Part shown: in pieces, positions 1 to 12,136 of the stretch
Layout: each line of letters opens with the position of its first letter
Numbering within the stretch: the stretch's first letter is position 1
Origin: Stercorarius parasiticus
Lineage: Eukaryota; Chordata; Aves; Charadriiformes; Stercorariidae
Direction of reading: 5' to 3'
DNA length: 64,000 nt
Assembly: GCA_013396915.1 (NCBI GenBank)
Contig: VWZL01002554.1
Span: 265,176 to 329,175 of the forward strand
Position numbers and translations under genes: made by a program
The notes under the pieces: generated by a model
Told to the model about the DNA's origin: nothing
Database searches by the model: none
The model's input: only the letters and a program-made list of their open reading frames with translations

Positions 1-754
1 TTTTTTTTTTTTTTTTTAAGTGGGACAAATGGTTTGTTGTTATACAAAAAGAAACTAAGATCAGCAGGGTAAAACTGAAAAAGAAAAAATTGTCAACAGC
101 ACATAATGACCTATTCCCCAGCGACAGAGCCTGAGAGAGTGGAAAAATGTCTGAAGTGGACTGGTATTTATCCTGCCTTATGGGGGAATAAGCAGGCATT
201 TGAAAGAAAATTAGTGTCTACTGCAGTTTTCAGAGGCGAGCTGACAGGGGAGTGGGCTTTTTTTTAGAGGTGTTGTCTGTGACAAACAAATCTTCATTCT
301 CACTTGAGTTCTTCTGGTACTGCGGCTCCTCGTCTCATCCTTAGTGGTCGTCTTTCAGTTTTCAGCCCAGCTGAGCTCTACATTGGGCTGCTTTTCTGGT
401 AGGCCATCCTTCATTTCGTTGTGTGTGAGAAGCATGTGCTATTCAACTGCTCTCCATGCTCAGGTTAACCTATTTTATCTTCACCTCACCCTGGTTTTGG
501 TCAAAGTGAACTTTCTCATCATGAGATTCTTCTATAATCTAATTTATTCTCCCAACAGCTTAAGTTGGTGTTCAGCCCCTGAAACAAGACTGTGATTTCT
601 GTACCCATAGGTCTATTTATGTTAATGGGAAAAAATATTAGCAATGCTGTACCTTTCTTACTTTAGATCGTCTTGAACCATTTTCTCTGTACTCCTCTGT
701 GCGCTGGCACATACAAACAGGCCTGCATGCTGACAAACTGTGTGTTTTGTGTAG
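1..754 (+). other. Intron 18, 3' part
   Basis: AT-rich intron sequence running up to the exon 19 acceptor at 751-754. It opens with a 17-nt T run at the window edge. I see no exon, no recognisable repeat family and no exon 18 coding match. Confidence 0.7.
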
Positions 755-858
755 GTGCGACATGAAAATAAGTGTGTTGCTACTGAGAGATGCCCGTGTT
801 TTCACAACGGAAGAGAATATGCCAAGGGAGAGACAGTGACTAATGACTGCAACACCTG
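755..858 (+). CDS. VWF: VWF exon 19: end of D' region
   Basis: 104 nt, starting in phase 0 after a TAG acceptor and ending with two bases of a Cys codon (TG|GT). It encodes 34 residues beginning [15 protein letters not shown], aligned to human 815-849. The D' module (TIL'/E') binds factor VIII. Arg and His at human positions 816 and 817, where human type 2N mutations fall, are both kept. The Cys spacing of the domain is intact. Length and both phases equal the expected exon 19. Confidence 0.94.
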
Positions 859-1410
859 GTGAGCCACTGGAAATGCATTTTTCTGTTTTTCTTTAGGGCA
901 CCTAACGTGTTTCTAATAAAACCAAATATTGTTTTCTTAACAAATCTATTTTATATAAAAGTCAGATTTTGCGGTGTAGTAACGCACATATTCCACAGAC
1001 CAGCATATTCCCTTTGCATGTTGCATAAAGACCAGTGCAATATCAGGCAAACTGTACGTGGTACCTTACAAATAGGTAGTCTATGTGTCTGTGCATGTCC
1101 TCTGTAGCCACCAGCTAGTGGATTTGCTCCTTGATCTTGCAACACAAGATAGCAATGTAGGCGCTCCTCTGGGGTGGGAGGGATGGAGCCTGCATTTTGT
1201 CGCTAAGCGCTGTCATCTTTTCTGCCATCTGGGGCTCTTCAAATCAGTCCTTTTCAGACAGAAGCATGCATCAGCAGAAGGGGTGTGATATGCCAGCTAC
1301 AATATGACAGGAGCTCTTCAGGAAAATGTTAAAGAATAGGGCAGAAAAAGAGTTGACCTCGTGTAACTCAAATGAGTGCTCAGTCCATTGATATCTTTAG
1401 GGGGGAAAAA

Positions 1411-1450
1411 AAAAGGGNTGTGGTGGGGGGGAGAAGAGGGAGTTGGTGGT
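1411..1450. other. G-rich tract with one ambiguous base (N at 1418)
   Basis: A run of A then G-rich sequence with a single N. The N suggests the sequencing or assembly was uncertain in this homopolymer context. It lies deep in intron 19 and does not touch coding sequence. Confidence 0.8.
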
Positions 1451-2188
1451 ATCTTCTTAGAGGAAAAGAGTAAGCGTTCCATGTCTTTCACCTGCATCCC
1501 TATCTATCCTGTTTAGTTCTTGAAAAAGAATTTGTAGGTTCAAAAGAAAGTCCTGGTCTGTGGGATTTGCATGGAGGGAAACCCTTGGCACCGCCTTCGG
1601 TAAAGTATAGGGTATTTGCCTGCTGGGCAGTTCTTGGCTTCTGCCTGCACAGCATGCTTGCAGCATTGGAGAGGTGCTTTGCTCTCCATGTATGCTTGTG
1701 GAGGGAACGGTGCCCATTCCTGCAGAGCTCCGAGTCCAAGGTGTAGGACATCCAGCCACCAGCAGTGTGGAAACTGTTCTCTTTGAACTTAGACTTCAGA
1801 ATCTCTCATACATTTTACCCAAAATGTCCCTGCCCAGCTCTTTGGCACCCCCGGGAACAGTGTTTCTGTTCTCCCGTGTATGACTGGGCGGAGCTGGATT
1901 GGAGAGAATCAGCACCACTAAAGAGTTGTATGGTTTGGTTTTTGTGCATTGATCTTTGATTAACAGTGATTTCAAGTGTTGTATTTTTAAACTGGTGGGA
2001 CTGCTCCTAACTGGTTTAAGTGAGACTTGGGTATAAGGTTTAATGGTTTTATATGGAAACATTGACCTTCCAATGTTTTGTTTCATTTTTTTCCTTTGCA
2101 GCTACATATTACATTGTGAATCGCGTATTATAAATAGGCCTGGGGAAAAGTAGGTTTGAAGGGAGGAAGACAGAGGAGAAGTTGATAT

Positions 2189-2227
2189 CTTTATATATAT
2201 ATACACACATATATATGTATACACACC
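2189..2227. repeat. AT/AC-rich microsatellite
   Basis: Alternating TA and CA/TG dinucleotides interrupted by single changes. Intronic simple repeat with no other feature around it. Confidence 0.75.
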
Positions 2228-3329
2228 ATAACCTGCTTACATTGCATCTAGGTAAAAGTGACTCAGCTGAAAAACAGACACAATGAAAAGTTTGTTGAAA
2301 CAAGAACTGTAAGGTGTACGACTCCTAGGCGTTGTTGTGAAATTTGCAAGATTCTTCACAAAAACCATGCACAGTCTTTTTATTTTCAGTCATTCTTATA
2401 ATCTTCAATCTTGCAATAGTCATAACCATGTTGCTTCATTCTTGTAACTGCCCTTTTGTTTCCGGCGATGCCCTTGTAAGTGACATTTCCTCTAATATGT
2501 AGAATTTTCTTTGATATCAGCATCAAGAAAAAGTTAAAAATCACGCTTTTTCTCATTGATAAATAGTTCTTCTCATTTTGGCTATTCTTCTTGAATGTGA
2601 AAGTAAAATTGGAAATAAGGTCCATTCAAATATGTCACTAGAGCTTTTTTGAACTATGTGACTTTGAAAAGCTTCATGATAGTTCTCAGCAAATATCAAG
2701 TCAAATGTCATTTAGAAAGTGATATAGGGAATTATTGCTTTGAGAATTAATAAGAATTGAGAGTCTGCATTTTGGAGGTCAGATCTTCCTTTTCTTTTGT
2801 TTTTGCTTTTTGTACTGCTGTTGCAGGAGTTCTCATTCTCACTTGTTCTTAGCCAGATGTGAACACCTGCAAACGCAATATATGAGCCAGAGGTGTCAGA
2901 TTTGGCTTTTATATTCGTCTTGACATATGGGAGACCCTAATTCATGAACAACGGAATGTCTCCAAGTCTAAGCTAGTGGCAAAACTTTTGTTATGCTATG
3001 TATTGGGAATTCATTGTAGAGCTCAGTGAAAAATTTTGAATAACATTTATGAAGCAGTACACAGCAGAAATTTGCTAATCTGAATTTCGTTACAACACAT
3101 ACTTTATAATCTGTCCATGCACTTATATACAAAATCGTAGTCTTGCTCTACCTATTAGTAGAGATTTAATAGCACAGGGTGCAATAGATTTCACGTTACG
3201 GATATTTTATTCTTTGAAGAAAATGTATTGCACAATATTTATTATTCTGTGAAGTGTTATCAAGATTAAACGATGTTTATGCTTGGGTTAAGGCATTACT
3301 GGAGAACTCGGTTCAGTACCCATTTTTTC

Positions 3330-3440
3330 TTTGGTTAGCAATTTGATCTTGGGAAAGTACTTCAGGTTTTTTATCCCTGAGTTTTTACATCTGTAAAGCA
3401 GGGATAGAATTCCTCTTTCCCTGCCCTTATAGAGCTTGAT
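3330..3440 (+). repeat. Probable ancient MIR-type SINE remnant
   Basis: The stretch reads like the core of MIR: a TGATCTTGGGAAAGTACTT block followed by CCTGAG and then CATCTGTAAAGCAGGGATAG. These match in order and spacing the family's well known GACCTTGGGCAAGT, CCTCAGTTTCC and TCATCTGTAAAATGGGGATA blocks. It is too diverged for boundaries to be exact. A RepeatMasker run would settle it. Confidence 0.55.
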
Positions 3441-3861
3441 TAGAAAATCCCTGGGGCAGTGATGGTGTCCATCTGCGTTCAAATAGCATTTAGTAGATGA
3501 ATGTTTCTCCAACCTCAAGCAAGCTATTGCTTATTAGATTATTAAATTATTATTATTAGATTAGATAATTAGATAAAGTGTCAGATGTTGTTCTAACTCC
3601 CCAAAATTAATAACAAACAAAAGAGTGAGCAGGTTTATGCTTCATTGACCTTGTTTTTTATTTTTGTTTGCTCAGTCTCTTGCTAGTTAGCAAATCAATT
3701 TATTTCACTGATCAAAAGGCTGTGGATGCCAAGGGAAAGATCCCCCTTCATACCTGCAGCTTCTGTAGCAACACATGTGGTTCTCCAGGATACCTTTGAA
3801 AAAGGGCAAGAGGACTGGGTGGATCCTCTGAAGTCTCTCCTTATCCTTATTTCTATTTCCC

Positions 3862-3960
3862 TCTTTCCCTCATTTTAACATAAGGATAATGGTATTTACC
3901 TCTTTGAGCCTTATTTATCACGGTACCATGTAAGATTTAGATTATTATGTATCACAACAA
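3862..3960 (+). repeat. Possible second MIR-type SINE remnant
   Basis: TTCCCTCATTTTAACATAAG followed by GATAATGGTATTTACCTC resembles the 3' half of MIR (TTCCTCATCTGTAAAATGGG then GATAATAGTACCTACCTC). It lies about 420 bp after the first remnant. The match is weaker than the first one. Confidence 0.38.
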
Positions 3961-4596
3961 TCAAAGGATAGAAATGTTCTTGGAAACTCTCATAAATTTA
4001 ATAATGATTGGTGTTGAATATGGCTGGTTTGATGTTATCATGAAGACTAGGAGCCCTACTATTTTTCTTTCTGTCTGTTACACTGGTATAATTACACTGA
4101 AACCAATTGAGTTACACGAAGATAAGAGAATTGGCTTTCTTTGCATTTTGATTATCCACTCACAAGATGTTCACCCTGTGGTGTTTTTTTTTTTTTTAGT
4201 TCTGTTTTGTTTTTTAAAACAAACCAAAAACGAAAGCAACAAAAAACCACAAAGGGCAAAAAGAGTGCAAAAGAAGGAATGAAACCAAAAACAACTCTGT
4301 CCCTTTCATCATGGCATCACTGATTTTGTACGATAATGACAGTGCAGCACAGCTGCTACAGCCATGTGGGTGTAATGGTATCAAGACCTGAACTCTGTGT
4401 CTGACTGCTCTTCAGAATTCCCCTCCCCCTAAAAAAACAAGGCAGGATCTTGTTTTGCTTTGCATGTCAGTATGTCCTCTTTTATTTTTCTTGCATATCC
4501 TTTGCTTGTGAGGAAGTCTAGGAGATGTGCTTGGCAACATCACTTGCAAGCTATACAGGCAGGGAACCACTGGTGTATCTCCTTTCATGGTCAGGG

Positions 4597-4630
4597 GTCT
4601 TGTCACATCTTGTCACATCTCTTGTCACAT
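4597..4630. repeat. Short tandem repeat, about 10-12 bp unit
   Basis: The unit CTTGTCACAT appears three times almost head to tail. It is intronic, with no coding relevance seen. Confidence 0.8.
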
Positions 4631-5858
4631 AAGCTGAGGTTTAGCTTAGAGTCCTATTTGCATGTTGCCAAACTTGAATTCTCCTGCAGGGCAGCCATTC
4701 TGGTTTGACTACCACAGGAGACCTCAGGGGATAGTATCACACCGTAGGACTTTCCTCAGAGGCTGTATGTATATATGTACCTATGTAAAGAAAAAGAATT
4801 ATTTCTATCCATATGTGTGTTCTTCTCAGACCATGAGGTAACGTCTGCAGTTGCTAGGTCAGATAAACTATAATGAAGAATGAATTGAATTTAATTTAAG
4901 AACAGAGACACCTCTTTGGAGAAGGGTAGTATTATACTCAAGTATATAATCTGAACAAAAGCCACGGGGCAGACTGAATTATAGCCCTGGTTACTTGATC
5001 CCAGAAGTTGATCACTAGAGTAAATGCATGTCCTTTGGCATCAGCTGGATATTAAATTTACCACTATTTTGGCTTTCAATGGGAGAAAAATGGACAGTAC
5101 TGCAAATAAAAACAGAGTTGCTGATATACTGTATTTAACCTGTAATGGTCCTTAGAGGGTAATCAATCTGTTTTTCTAAAAGGTTACTCAGAGCAGAGCA
5201 GGATATCCAAAATAAAATACTAATAGTATTACGAAATTGTCTAACAAGCTCTATCCAGGCCTTTTTTTTTGTAATAGGGAAGTTCAAAAAGCATGTACTC
5301 CTACATGCAGGTTGTAAGAAAAAAGGAAACACATTCCTTATTCACTGAACTTGTTAATGCACTATTTGGATTTATGCATCCAATACTAATGTATGCTAAT
5401 TTCTGTTAATGAGAGAGATTGTCATCTGGTGCATGGTAGTGTAACATAGTTATGGAAGTCTATCTAGAGAAGGATTCCAGCAGCCCAGGCATGGTGCCCT
5501 CTAAGAGTACCTTCTCAAGGCCAAACATAGAGAGGATCTGCTGGGGACGTACCTGGGGACAAACAGCAGCAAAGAAAACTGCAGAGGGTCCTCAGAGGTG
5601 CAGCTGATGTCTGGGTTAAGACACAGAGGGGAACAATGCTCCTGTTTGGTCTGCAGTAGGTTACTCCTTGACGCAGGCCCAGGAAAAGGAGCAGAACAAG
5701 GCAAAATAGTAGTTTATCACCATTGTCTTTTGGAGGGTCTTCAGATCATGAGCTCCCTGGAGGCACAAACTTTTGCACTTTGCCTATAGTACCTTGCTTT
5801 CTCTTGCTATACATTGGAAATAATGATAACTGTCACTGACTCATTTTTTCTGTTACAG

Positions 5859-5997
5859 TGTGTGCCGTGGTCGAAAGTGGGAATGCACCAAAAATACCTG
5901 TGATGGCACCTGCACCGTCATTGGTACAGCTCATTATTTGACATTTGATGGATTGAAATACAAGTTTCCAGGAAACTGTCAGTATGTATTAGTTCAG
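5859..5997 (+). CDS. VWF: VWF exon 20: D'/D3 junction and start of VWD3
   Basis: 139 nt. The first T completes the split Cys codon and the exon ends in phase 0 at CAG|GTAAGA. It aligns with human residues 849-895 without gaps. It reads [10 protein letters not shown], then the start of the third VWD domain with [11 protein letters not shown] and ends QYVLVQ. Arg at human position 854 (the common type 2N site, R854Q) and Asp at 879 are kept. The human N-glycan site N857 is changed to Glu. This part of the protein forms the factor VIII binding face together with exon 19. Confidence 0.95.
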
Positions 5998-7695
5998 GTA
6001 AGAACATGTCAAACTCTGAAGCTGTCTGATGATACACTTGTTTCACACCAGGAGAGAAGTCCAACATTTGGATAAATCACAGTAAAGTATTCTTAATTAC
6101 TAAGCCAGATGTATGGTAGAGGAGAGCAGAGTTTATAAATGACTTCAAAAACGCCTTGAGAACTTTGAAGATTGCATTGTGTTCTGTAGAAATGAGTTAG
6201 GTTGTCATGTGGCTAGCTGACAGTCGCAAAACATGATAGCAGCATGGTACAGAGAGGAGCTACCTGAATCTCATCTCTAACAAGGAATTTTAGATACCCA
6301 TAAACCAATCTTTCCTCATTCCCCACTAGCCTCTTTATCCTGTAGCAATGGCTTACTGTCCGAGTGAGACAAGAAGTGCTCGATGAACCTTCTCTAAATG
6401 CGTTCAGAGCACAGACTCTGCATCTTCACTTTGGCAAAGTCACTGTTCTGTTCTATGCACTAACCTATTTGGAGTACATCGACAATATCCATTTTCTTCA
6501 TAGCAAAGAGGAGAGGTGGATAAAGATACAGGACACTAACATCAGCCTAAGATTTGTGGGAGAGGCCAGAAATTGAGAGATAAATAAGATTAAGGCTCAT
6601 CTACAGATGCAAATCATTGTGTATTTGAAAATATGTGTGCAAGAGAAGGAGGATTTCTCTGAAAATTTGGTCTAAAACTAGATGGATCCACTTCTAATTG
6701 ACAACAACAGTCTTCCACAGTTACAAAGTGTCACGTTTCTTGGGTGGGCTGCTTTTTTTTCCCCCACAGACTTCTTTCATGAGGCACATTTCTCCTTGCA
6801 GCTCTCCTTGGCAGGAAAGTGCCATCGACTTGTCTCTGGCTAGGTCTTTGAAATATGCTCTCACCTTGATGCCAACTGGATTACCTTAGAAGGATGATTG
6901 GTCTGACGCTAGTGAGAGCTCTGTGTAGAGGTCGTATGGGAAGTAATAGCATACAGTACTACAAAACTGCTTAAAATGAAAATGAGATCTGTTTTCCTCA
7001 GATGACAAACACAGAGAACTATAGACAGGGTCTTTTTCTTAAAAGGTGTATACTGAAGCCCAAAACCCAAAAAGTCCTGAGAATCATGAGTCATCATATA
7101 AATGTAGTACAAACTCTCCATGTATCTCAGAAATATTTGACTTAAAAGAAAATCAATACACTAAACTTCATAATTGCTCCCCAAGAAATAAGTTGACATT
7201 ATTGTAATTACTATTCATGTACAGGTAGGAAAACATGGGCATCAAACTTTTTGCTCAAGACTTTGCAGCAAGTTTCTTTCTAACCCTTCTTTCTAACCTA
7301 ACCTTCTAGGTTTATATTTTTATTTTATCATTGAAGCTGCAGAGTCTTGTTTTCACTGTTAAGCCAATTAATTTCTCTGTGTTAAGATGTACACTGTGCC
7401 CATTGTACGTTTTTAAAATACCACAGATACTGCAATAGCATGGATCCTCCCTGCAGAATAGGCATGTGTGTGTGTCACTGGCAGAGTGGACCTCACTTTT
7501 TGAGGGGTGGACCACACAAGTATCAACATTAAGTACAAAGTAAATTAATATGGGAACAGTTGACGTGCCAACATACATCTTACTGGCCACAGAGTACACA
7601 GGGTATTATCTGAGCCTTCCTTTTTCTCTATAGATCTGTATGTGTTTTTCAAATGTTCTACATTAATGACTCATTCATGTATTTTTTTCTGATAG
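5998..7695 (+). other. Intron 20 (1698 bp)
   Basis: No coding sequence recognised. It contains a probable MIR remnant on the minus strand at 7195-7280. The acceptor is CTGATAG before exon 21. Confidence 0.7.
7195..7280 (-). repeat. Probable ancient MIR-type SINE remnant, antisense
   Basis: On the + strand it resembles the reverse complement of MIR. ATTACTATTCATGTACAG, then AGGAAAACATGGGCATCAAA, then GCTCAAGACTTTGCAGCAAG follow the order of the family's ATTATCCCCATTTTACAG, GAGGAAACTGAGGC and TGCCCAAGGTCACACAGCAAG blocks. Strongly diverged; the edges are approximate. Confidence 0.45.
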
Positions 7696-7830
7696 GATTT
7701 CTGCAAGGATGACTCTGGGACATTCCGGATACTAATTTCAAATGAGGGCTGTGGATTCACTGGAGAAAAGTGCACAAAAAGGGTTATCATTCTGTATGAA
7801 AGTGGGGAAATAGAGTTGCTTAATGGAAAC
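7696..7830 (+). CDS. VWF: VWF exon 21: VWD3 domain
   Basis: 135 nt, 45 codons, phase 0 at both ends, aligned to human 896-940 with no gap. It begins DFCKDDSGTFRIL and ends GEIELLNGN. Cysteines at the positions of human exon 21 are kept. It codes for the central beta strands of the VWD3 module of D3, which supports multimer assembly and factor VIII binding. The donor is AAC|GTATGT. Confidence 0.95.
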
Positions 7831-10800
7831 GTATGTACACTTCTGTTCTCTTTTCATGTTTTGGGGAAAAGAATTTCAGGTTGTTTAGTAAGATGAGGCA
7901 CGAATGACCTTATGCTTGGTGGTCCTTGAAAATTAGATCATAAAATGAGCACATTAGCGGGATTAGAATTATCTATTTTGCTCCCAGGGGTATAATGCCA
8001 TTTTGGTATTTCTGTTTGATGCCAATAAATTTGTCTCAGACAAGAATGCAATTCAGTGCAAGCTCATATGAGGAATGCCCTTTCTAAACATGGGACATCT
8101 TAGTCTTTCCCAAGCAAGGTTAAGTGCAAGGAAGAGAAGAAGTGACTTGACCCATGACTAGTGAAACTTCACATCTAATTTAGGTTTGAAGGACTGAGAA
8201 CACAGTAAAGAAAAAGAAGTCATGGTTGAAAGAAGTTGATACTGCAGAAGCAAATATCACTATCCTTCCCCTTGTTAAAGTGTCAGGTGGAAAATCCAGA
8301 TGACTGGATCCTTTTTTTCCCCATTTTCATACCAACAGACACTGAAGAATTAACCAAGAATCACTTCCACCTCCCACATCCCTCCACAGCAGGAAACAAG
8401 CTTTCCAAAGGGCAGAGTTCAGCTCGTTGCCTTGGGCACTGTAACAATTAAGACCGTCTGTGTGTGCAAACATTACAGAGCTACAGTGGATTATAGTGTT
8501 CCAGTCGCTCAGTTTTCAGAAGTGCTGTGCTCTGAACTGGCATCTGGACCAGAGATTTGGAAAAATGCTCCCAGTGAAACATGAAACCACTCTTGGTTTG
8601 CCTTGTTTTGGGTTAACAGACAAAGCTGAACCAGGTTTTGCATAGCCTGCAAATTGCCTGCAAATTGCTGCATGCCACTGATGCCTGACAGGAACGGGCA
8701 AAACGTGGCCATTATTAACAGTGTCTGTGCTGCGCATCTTGACAGCATATGATCTGTGTAGGCTTTTGGTTTCTGGAGGAATGAACATAAGACCTATCGG
8801 TTGCCCAACCAATTATTTATTTCTAATAGTAAAGAATCCCCTGCCTGGGTGAGGGTGAATACTAGTGCAGGGATCATCAGTCCATCGATCCAGGCCTTGT
8901 CTGAAAAGTTCTTCAGGGGACATATTTTTCACAAGAGCTGTGATTCTGTTTGAACACCTAAGTAAGGGTCAGAAAAGATAGGAGGTGATTAGGCATGCAG
9001 CAGCTCCAGCAGCAGAGGGTGTTTGGTTCCTGAGAGAGTTATGTCCTTGCAAGATCTAGGTCTGTATCACAAGACTGTCCACATGACCTTGACTGAATTT
9101 TTAGCTGGCTCTCTAGAGAGTTTAAGGCTCAGTGTAATATCTAGAGAAGGTTTTCTTAGAAATAACAGCAACCAAAAAAGAGATTGAAGAAAAATATATA
9201 AGGAAATAATACGGAATAATAATAATAATAAGGAAAAAAAAAATGATACGAAGGCTCTTAAGCAAAGTCTTATGCAGTGATGACTTCCTACATGCTTTTT
9301 CCACAAGAATCCTTAGAAGCAAGCAGGAGAATCAAGTTAGTTATTTTTGCCATTAAAATGTTTCCAAGAAGCATTGTTTTAAGATTGTATTGTTTTGAGA
9401 GCAGCCTCTGGTTTTAAGTAAATGAGGGCTTAATTGAAGTATTTGCATGTTACGGTTCTGGCTCACATTAAAAACAAAAGATCATGAAATCATTTTTGCT
9501 CTTCTGAAACAAATAGATCTGCCAGTTTGCAAGGTCAAAAGTTTATGACTTCATGGTTGGGCAAAAAGCCCCCTTAAACATAGAAATTTTGTAACTTAGG
9601 TCAACCTCCCAGCTCAGCTTTGTCCTCCTCTGTTTTTTGCCTGAGTTCAGAAAGACTAGAGACTACTATATTTGGAAGATAAGTGACGAGGTGTGACTAG
9701 ACTGTATAATAACACATTGGGCATAGGTGAAGATGAAAAAGCTTCCAGTTCCTAAAATATCTTTTAGCATATTCTTCCCTAAAGACATTGGAGGCCCTCT
9801 TCGGGAGATCCTTGAAGGATGTGAACTGTCTTTTCTGGGGATAAAGGTTGCTGATAATAACCCAGAGATGAAGAGAACTGAATCGTGGTGCTGAGTTTTT
9901 ACTGAATTGAGCAAGAACGAATAGTGGGATAAGGAAATGTTTTGCCCTCAAACTAGAGAATGGGTGAATGGTTTGTGAACTACTCTTTCTCCCTTGCTTT
10001 TATCACTATTTGTACTGATTGAAAGCTTTCATCTGCCTCTTACAGAATTAAGCAGTTTTCGTCTAATGCATTAGTGGTGCTTAAAGTAACAGCCATGCCA
10101 GACCTTTCTCTCCAAATATGGTTAATAATCCTATTACCATTCCCATTGAAAGGGGATTATGGTGTGAAAGAAAGCATTTTAAATTAATCTCTTAAATTCT
10201 TAGTAGCTGGAGGCAGTGAATTTGCAGCCAGATGGAAAGAGAAAGAGGCACACAGGGGAAGTAAAAGTGATGAAAAAATGAAGACACTGAAAGGAATCTC
10301 TCAGGATTCTTCCTGTTGGTGTAGCTGGTTGGGAAGAAAGTCCTTCCTAACTTCAGAATCAGACTCTGGTCCTTCAGAGGCCACCAATGTGTGTGGTTCT
10401 CCCAGTTCACATCACTTTTAGACCTAGCCAGCCCTTTTGTCGCTACCTGCCTCAGGAGCACAGAATTGTTAGTTTCCTAAAAAGATGAAATTAAAATAAA
10501 ATGTAATTATTCAGTGAACCATTGACCGAAGACTAAACCGGTCATTAATTGGGTATACCCTGTCCTCTTTATCAGCCCTCCTTCTGTTTGTTAGTCATTG
10601 CTTTGTGTGTTAGCATTTGTGGTGAGTGTATGTTATACCCTGGGAGCAAAAGGGACATTGCCTCATTCAAAATTATAGATACCTGGTGAGATTGAATCCC
10701 AATTTGCTGTTCAGAAGTGTTGTTTCTAAGTCCCTTGCCTGTACCTTGCTTACAGTTTTGCAAGTACTCCAGAGCATCTATATAGTATATGGGAAGTATC

Positions 10801-11359
10801 TGTTCCCAGGAGAACAGTGTATCTGAAAATAGCTTTAGCCTATGAAGACACGTCCCACTGGGAAAGTGACCTACATCAAATAGGAATTAGAGACACAGCC
10901 ACAGAATCACAGAATGGTAGGGGTTGGAAGGGACCTTCGTAGATGATCTAGTCCAACCCCCTGCCAGAGCAGGTTCACCTAGAGCAGGATGGACAGGAAC
11001 ACATCCAGGTGGGTTTTGAATATCTCCACAGAAGGAGACTCCACCACCTCTCTGGGCAGCCTGTTCCAGTGCTCTGTCACGCTCAAAGTAAAGAAGTTTT
11101 TCCTCATGTTGAGATGGAGTTTCCTGTATTCCATTTTGTGTCTGTTGCCCCTTGTCCTGTCGCTGGGCACCACTGAAAAGAGTCTAGCCGCATCCTCTTG
11201 ACACCTGCCCTTTAGATATTTATAGATATTTATAGATACTGTCTTCTCCACGCTAAACAGACGCAACTCTCTCAGCCTTTCCTCATAAGAGCGGTGCTCC
11301 ATTCCCGTGATCATTTTCATAGTCCTATGTCAATAGCAAAATGTGCTTTTCTTGATCAG
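7831..11359 (+). other. Intron 21 (3529 bp), CR1 at its 3' end
   Basis: No exon seen. An (AAT)n run with adjoining A run lies near 9215-9242. The last 460 bp are mostly a CR1 LINE fragment (10899-11327), so only about 32 bp of non-CR1 sequence remain before exon 22. Confidence 0.75.
10899..11327 (-). mobile_element. CR1 LINE fragment, 5'-truncated, antisense to VWF
   Basis: The + strand starts with CACAGAATCACAGAATGG, the reverse complement of the CR1 3'-terminal 8-bp repeat. It continues with GGTTGGAAGGGACCTTCG and TCTAGTCCAACCCCCTGCC, hallmarks of avian CR1. On the minus strand an open frame of 113 codons (10979-11320) encodes the C-terminal end of CR1 ORF2, including motifs such as [14 protein letters not shown] and [15 protein letters not shown]. 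That frame is a reverse-transcriptase tail remnant, not a host gene. This copy belongs to a different CR1 subfamily from the other three. It includes a small internal ATATTTATAG duplication near 11216-11238. Confidence 0.93.
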
Positions 11360-11506
11360 GTAAACATCAAGGTACCTCCTAAAGATGACAGTGATTTGGA
11401 AGTCATGAAGTCTGGCCGTTATTACATCATTTTACTGGGCAAAAGCATCAGTGTGACCTGGGATCTGGCCATGGGAGTCTCAGTTATCTTAAAAGGCAAC
11501 TTCAAA
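11360..11506 (+). CDS. VWF: VWF exon 22: VWD3 domain
   Basis: 147 nt, 49 codons, phase 0 at both ends, equal to human 941-989. It begins VNIKVPPKDDSDLEVM and contains SGRYYIILLGKSISVTWD, close to the human SGRYIILLLGKALSVVWD. It continues the VWD3 beta sandwich of D3. The acceptor (CTTTTCTTGATCAG) has a short pyrimidine tract and is only about 32 bp from the end of an antisense CR1 copy. The donor is AAA|GTGAGT. Confidence 0.95.
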
Positions 11507-12136
11507 GTGAGTGTTTTTTGCTTTACTTCTTATTCTCACTAAAGAATGCACTTACCCTATCTCTGGGGAGTAGCATTTTTTTAATGCAGACATATACTGA
11601 TAGAGTTCCATGGAGTATTAGGCACTTGCTTGAAAATGAAGGGATTTTTTTTGTAATACTGTAAGGGTTGCTTACTTTCCCGGTAGTTCAAGTGTAAGCA
11701 ATAAATTCTGGGTCGTTGGAGATGAGCTATGACAGAAAGGATGAATGCTGTCGTGCCTCAGAATAACTATGCCTTGAGTGATTTCTTCTGTATTCAAAAA
11801 AAGCAGTTTAAGGAGCTGGATTTAGCCAATCACCTCCAGAAATACTATGGGATTGTAGGGACGTACTCCATAGAGATCCAACAGGCACCACTGAGTTGTC
11901 GTCTTGCTTTCTGGAGCCCTTGGAGACAGCATGGTCCTACTTTCAGGAAAGCAGAATGCGAATAGGAGCTAAACTTTCTCTGTGAGAGACTATGTCTATC
12001 TTAGTGAACTTGGCAAGGCCAGGGATAATTCGGTTTTTAAGCTATTAAAGCACTAAGCTAAAAAGACTTCTTGACAAAACCCTGAGCCAGTCTACAGATG
12101 TCAGTTTTATGTATTTTGTGTTTCTTTCCCTGCAAG
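11507..12136 (+). other. Intron 22 (630 bp)
   Basis: Short intron with no recognisable repeat or hidden exon. The acceptor is TTTCCCTGCAAG. Confidence 0.7.

Larger units (their letters stand above)
859..5858 (+). other. Intron 19 (5000 bp)
   Basis: No coding sequence recognised. It holds a G-rich stretch with one unresolved base (N at 1418), an AT/AC microsatellite near 2190-2227, two stretches that resemble old MIR-type SINEs (3330-3440 and 3862-3960), a T run at 4183-4198 and a short 10-bp tandem repeat at 4597-4630. Short open frames in it have no recognisable domains. Confidence 0.7.

Noticed and set aside
1..17. Poly-T at the window start as a retroposon tail
   Set aside because: It is cut by the window edge. 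No element body can be seen, so no call can be made.
1..754. VWF exon 18
   Set aside because: No reading frame resembles the human exon 18 product before the exon 19 acceptor.
10979..11320. 113-codon minus-strand frame with clear protein-like sequence
   Set aside because: It is the C-terminal end of CR1 ORF2, a transposon remnant and not a host gene.
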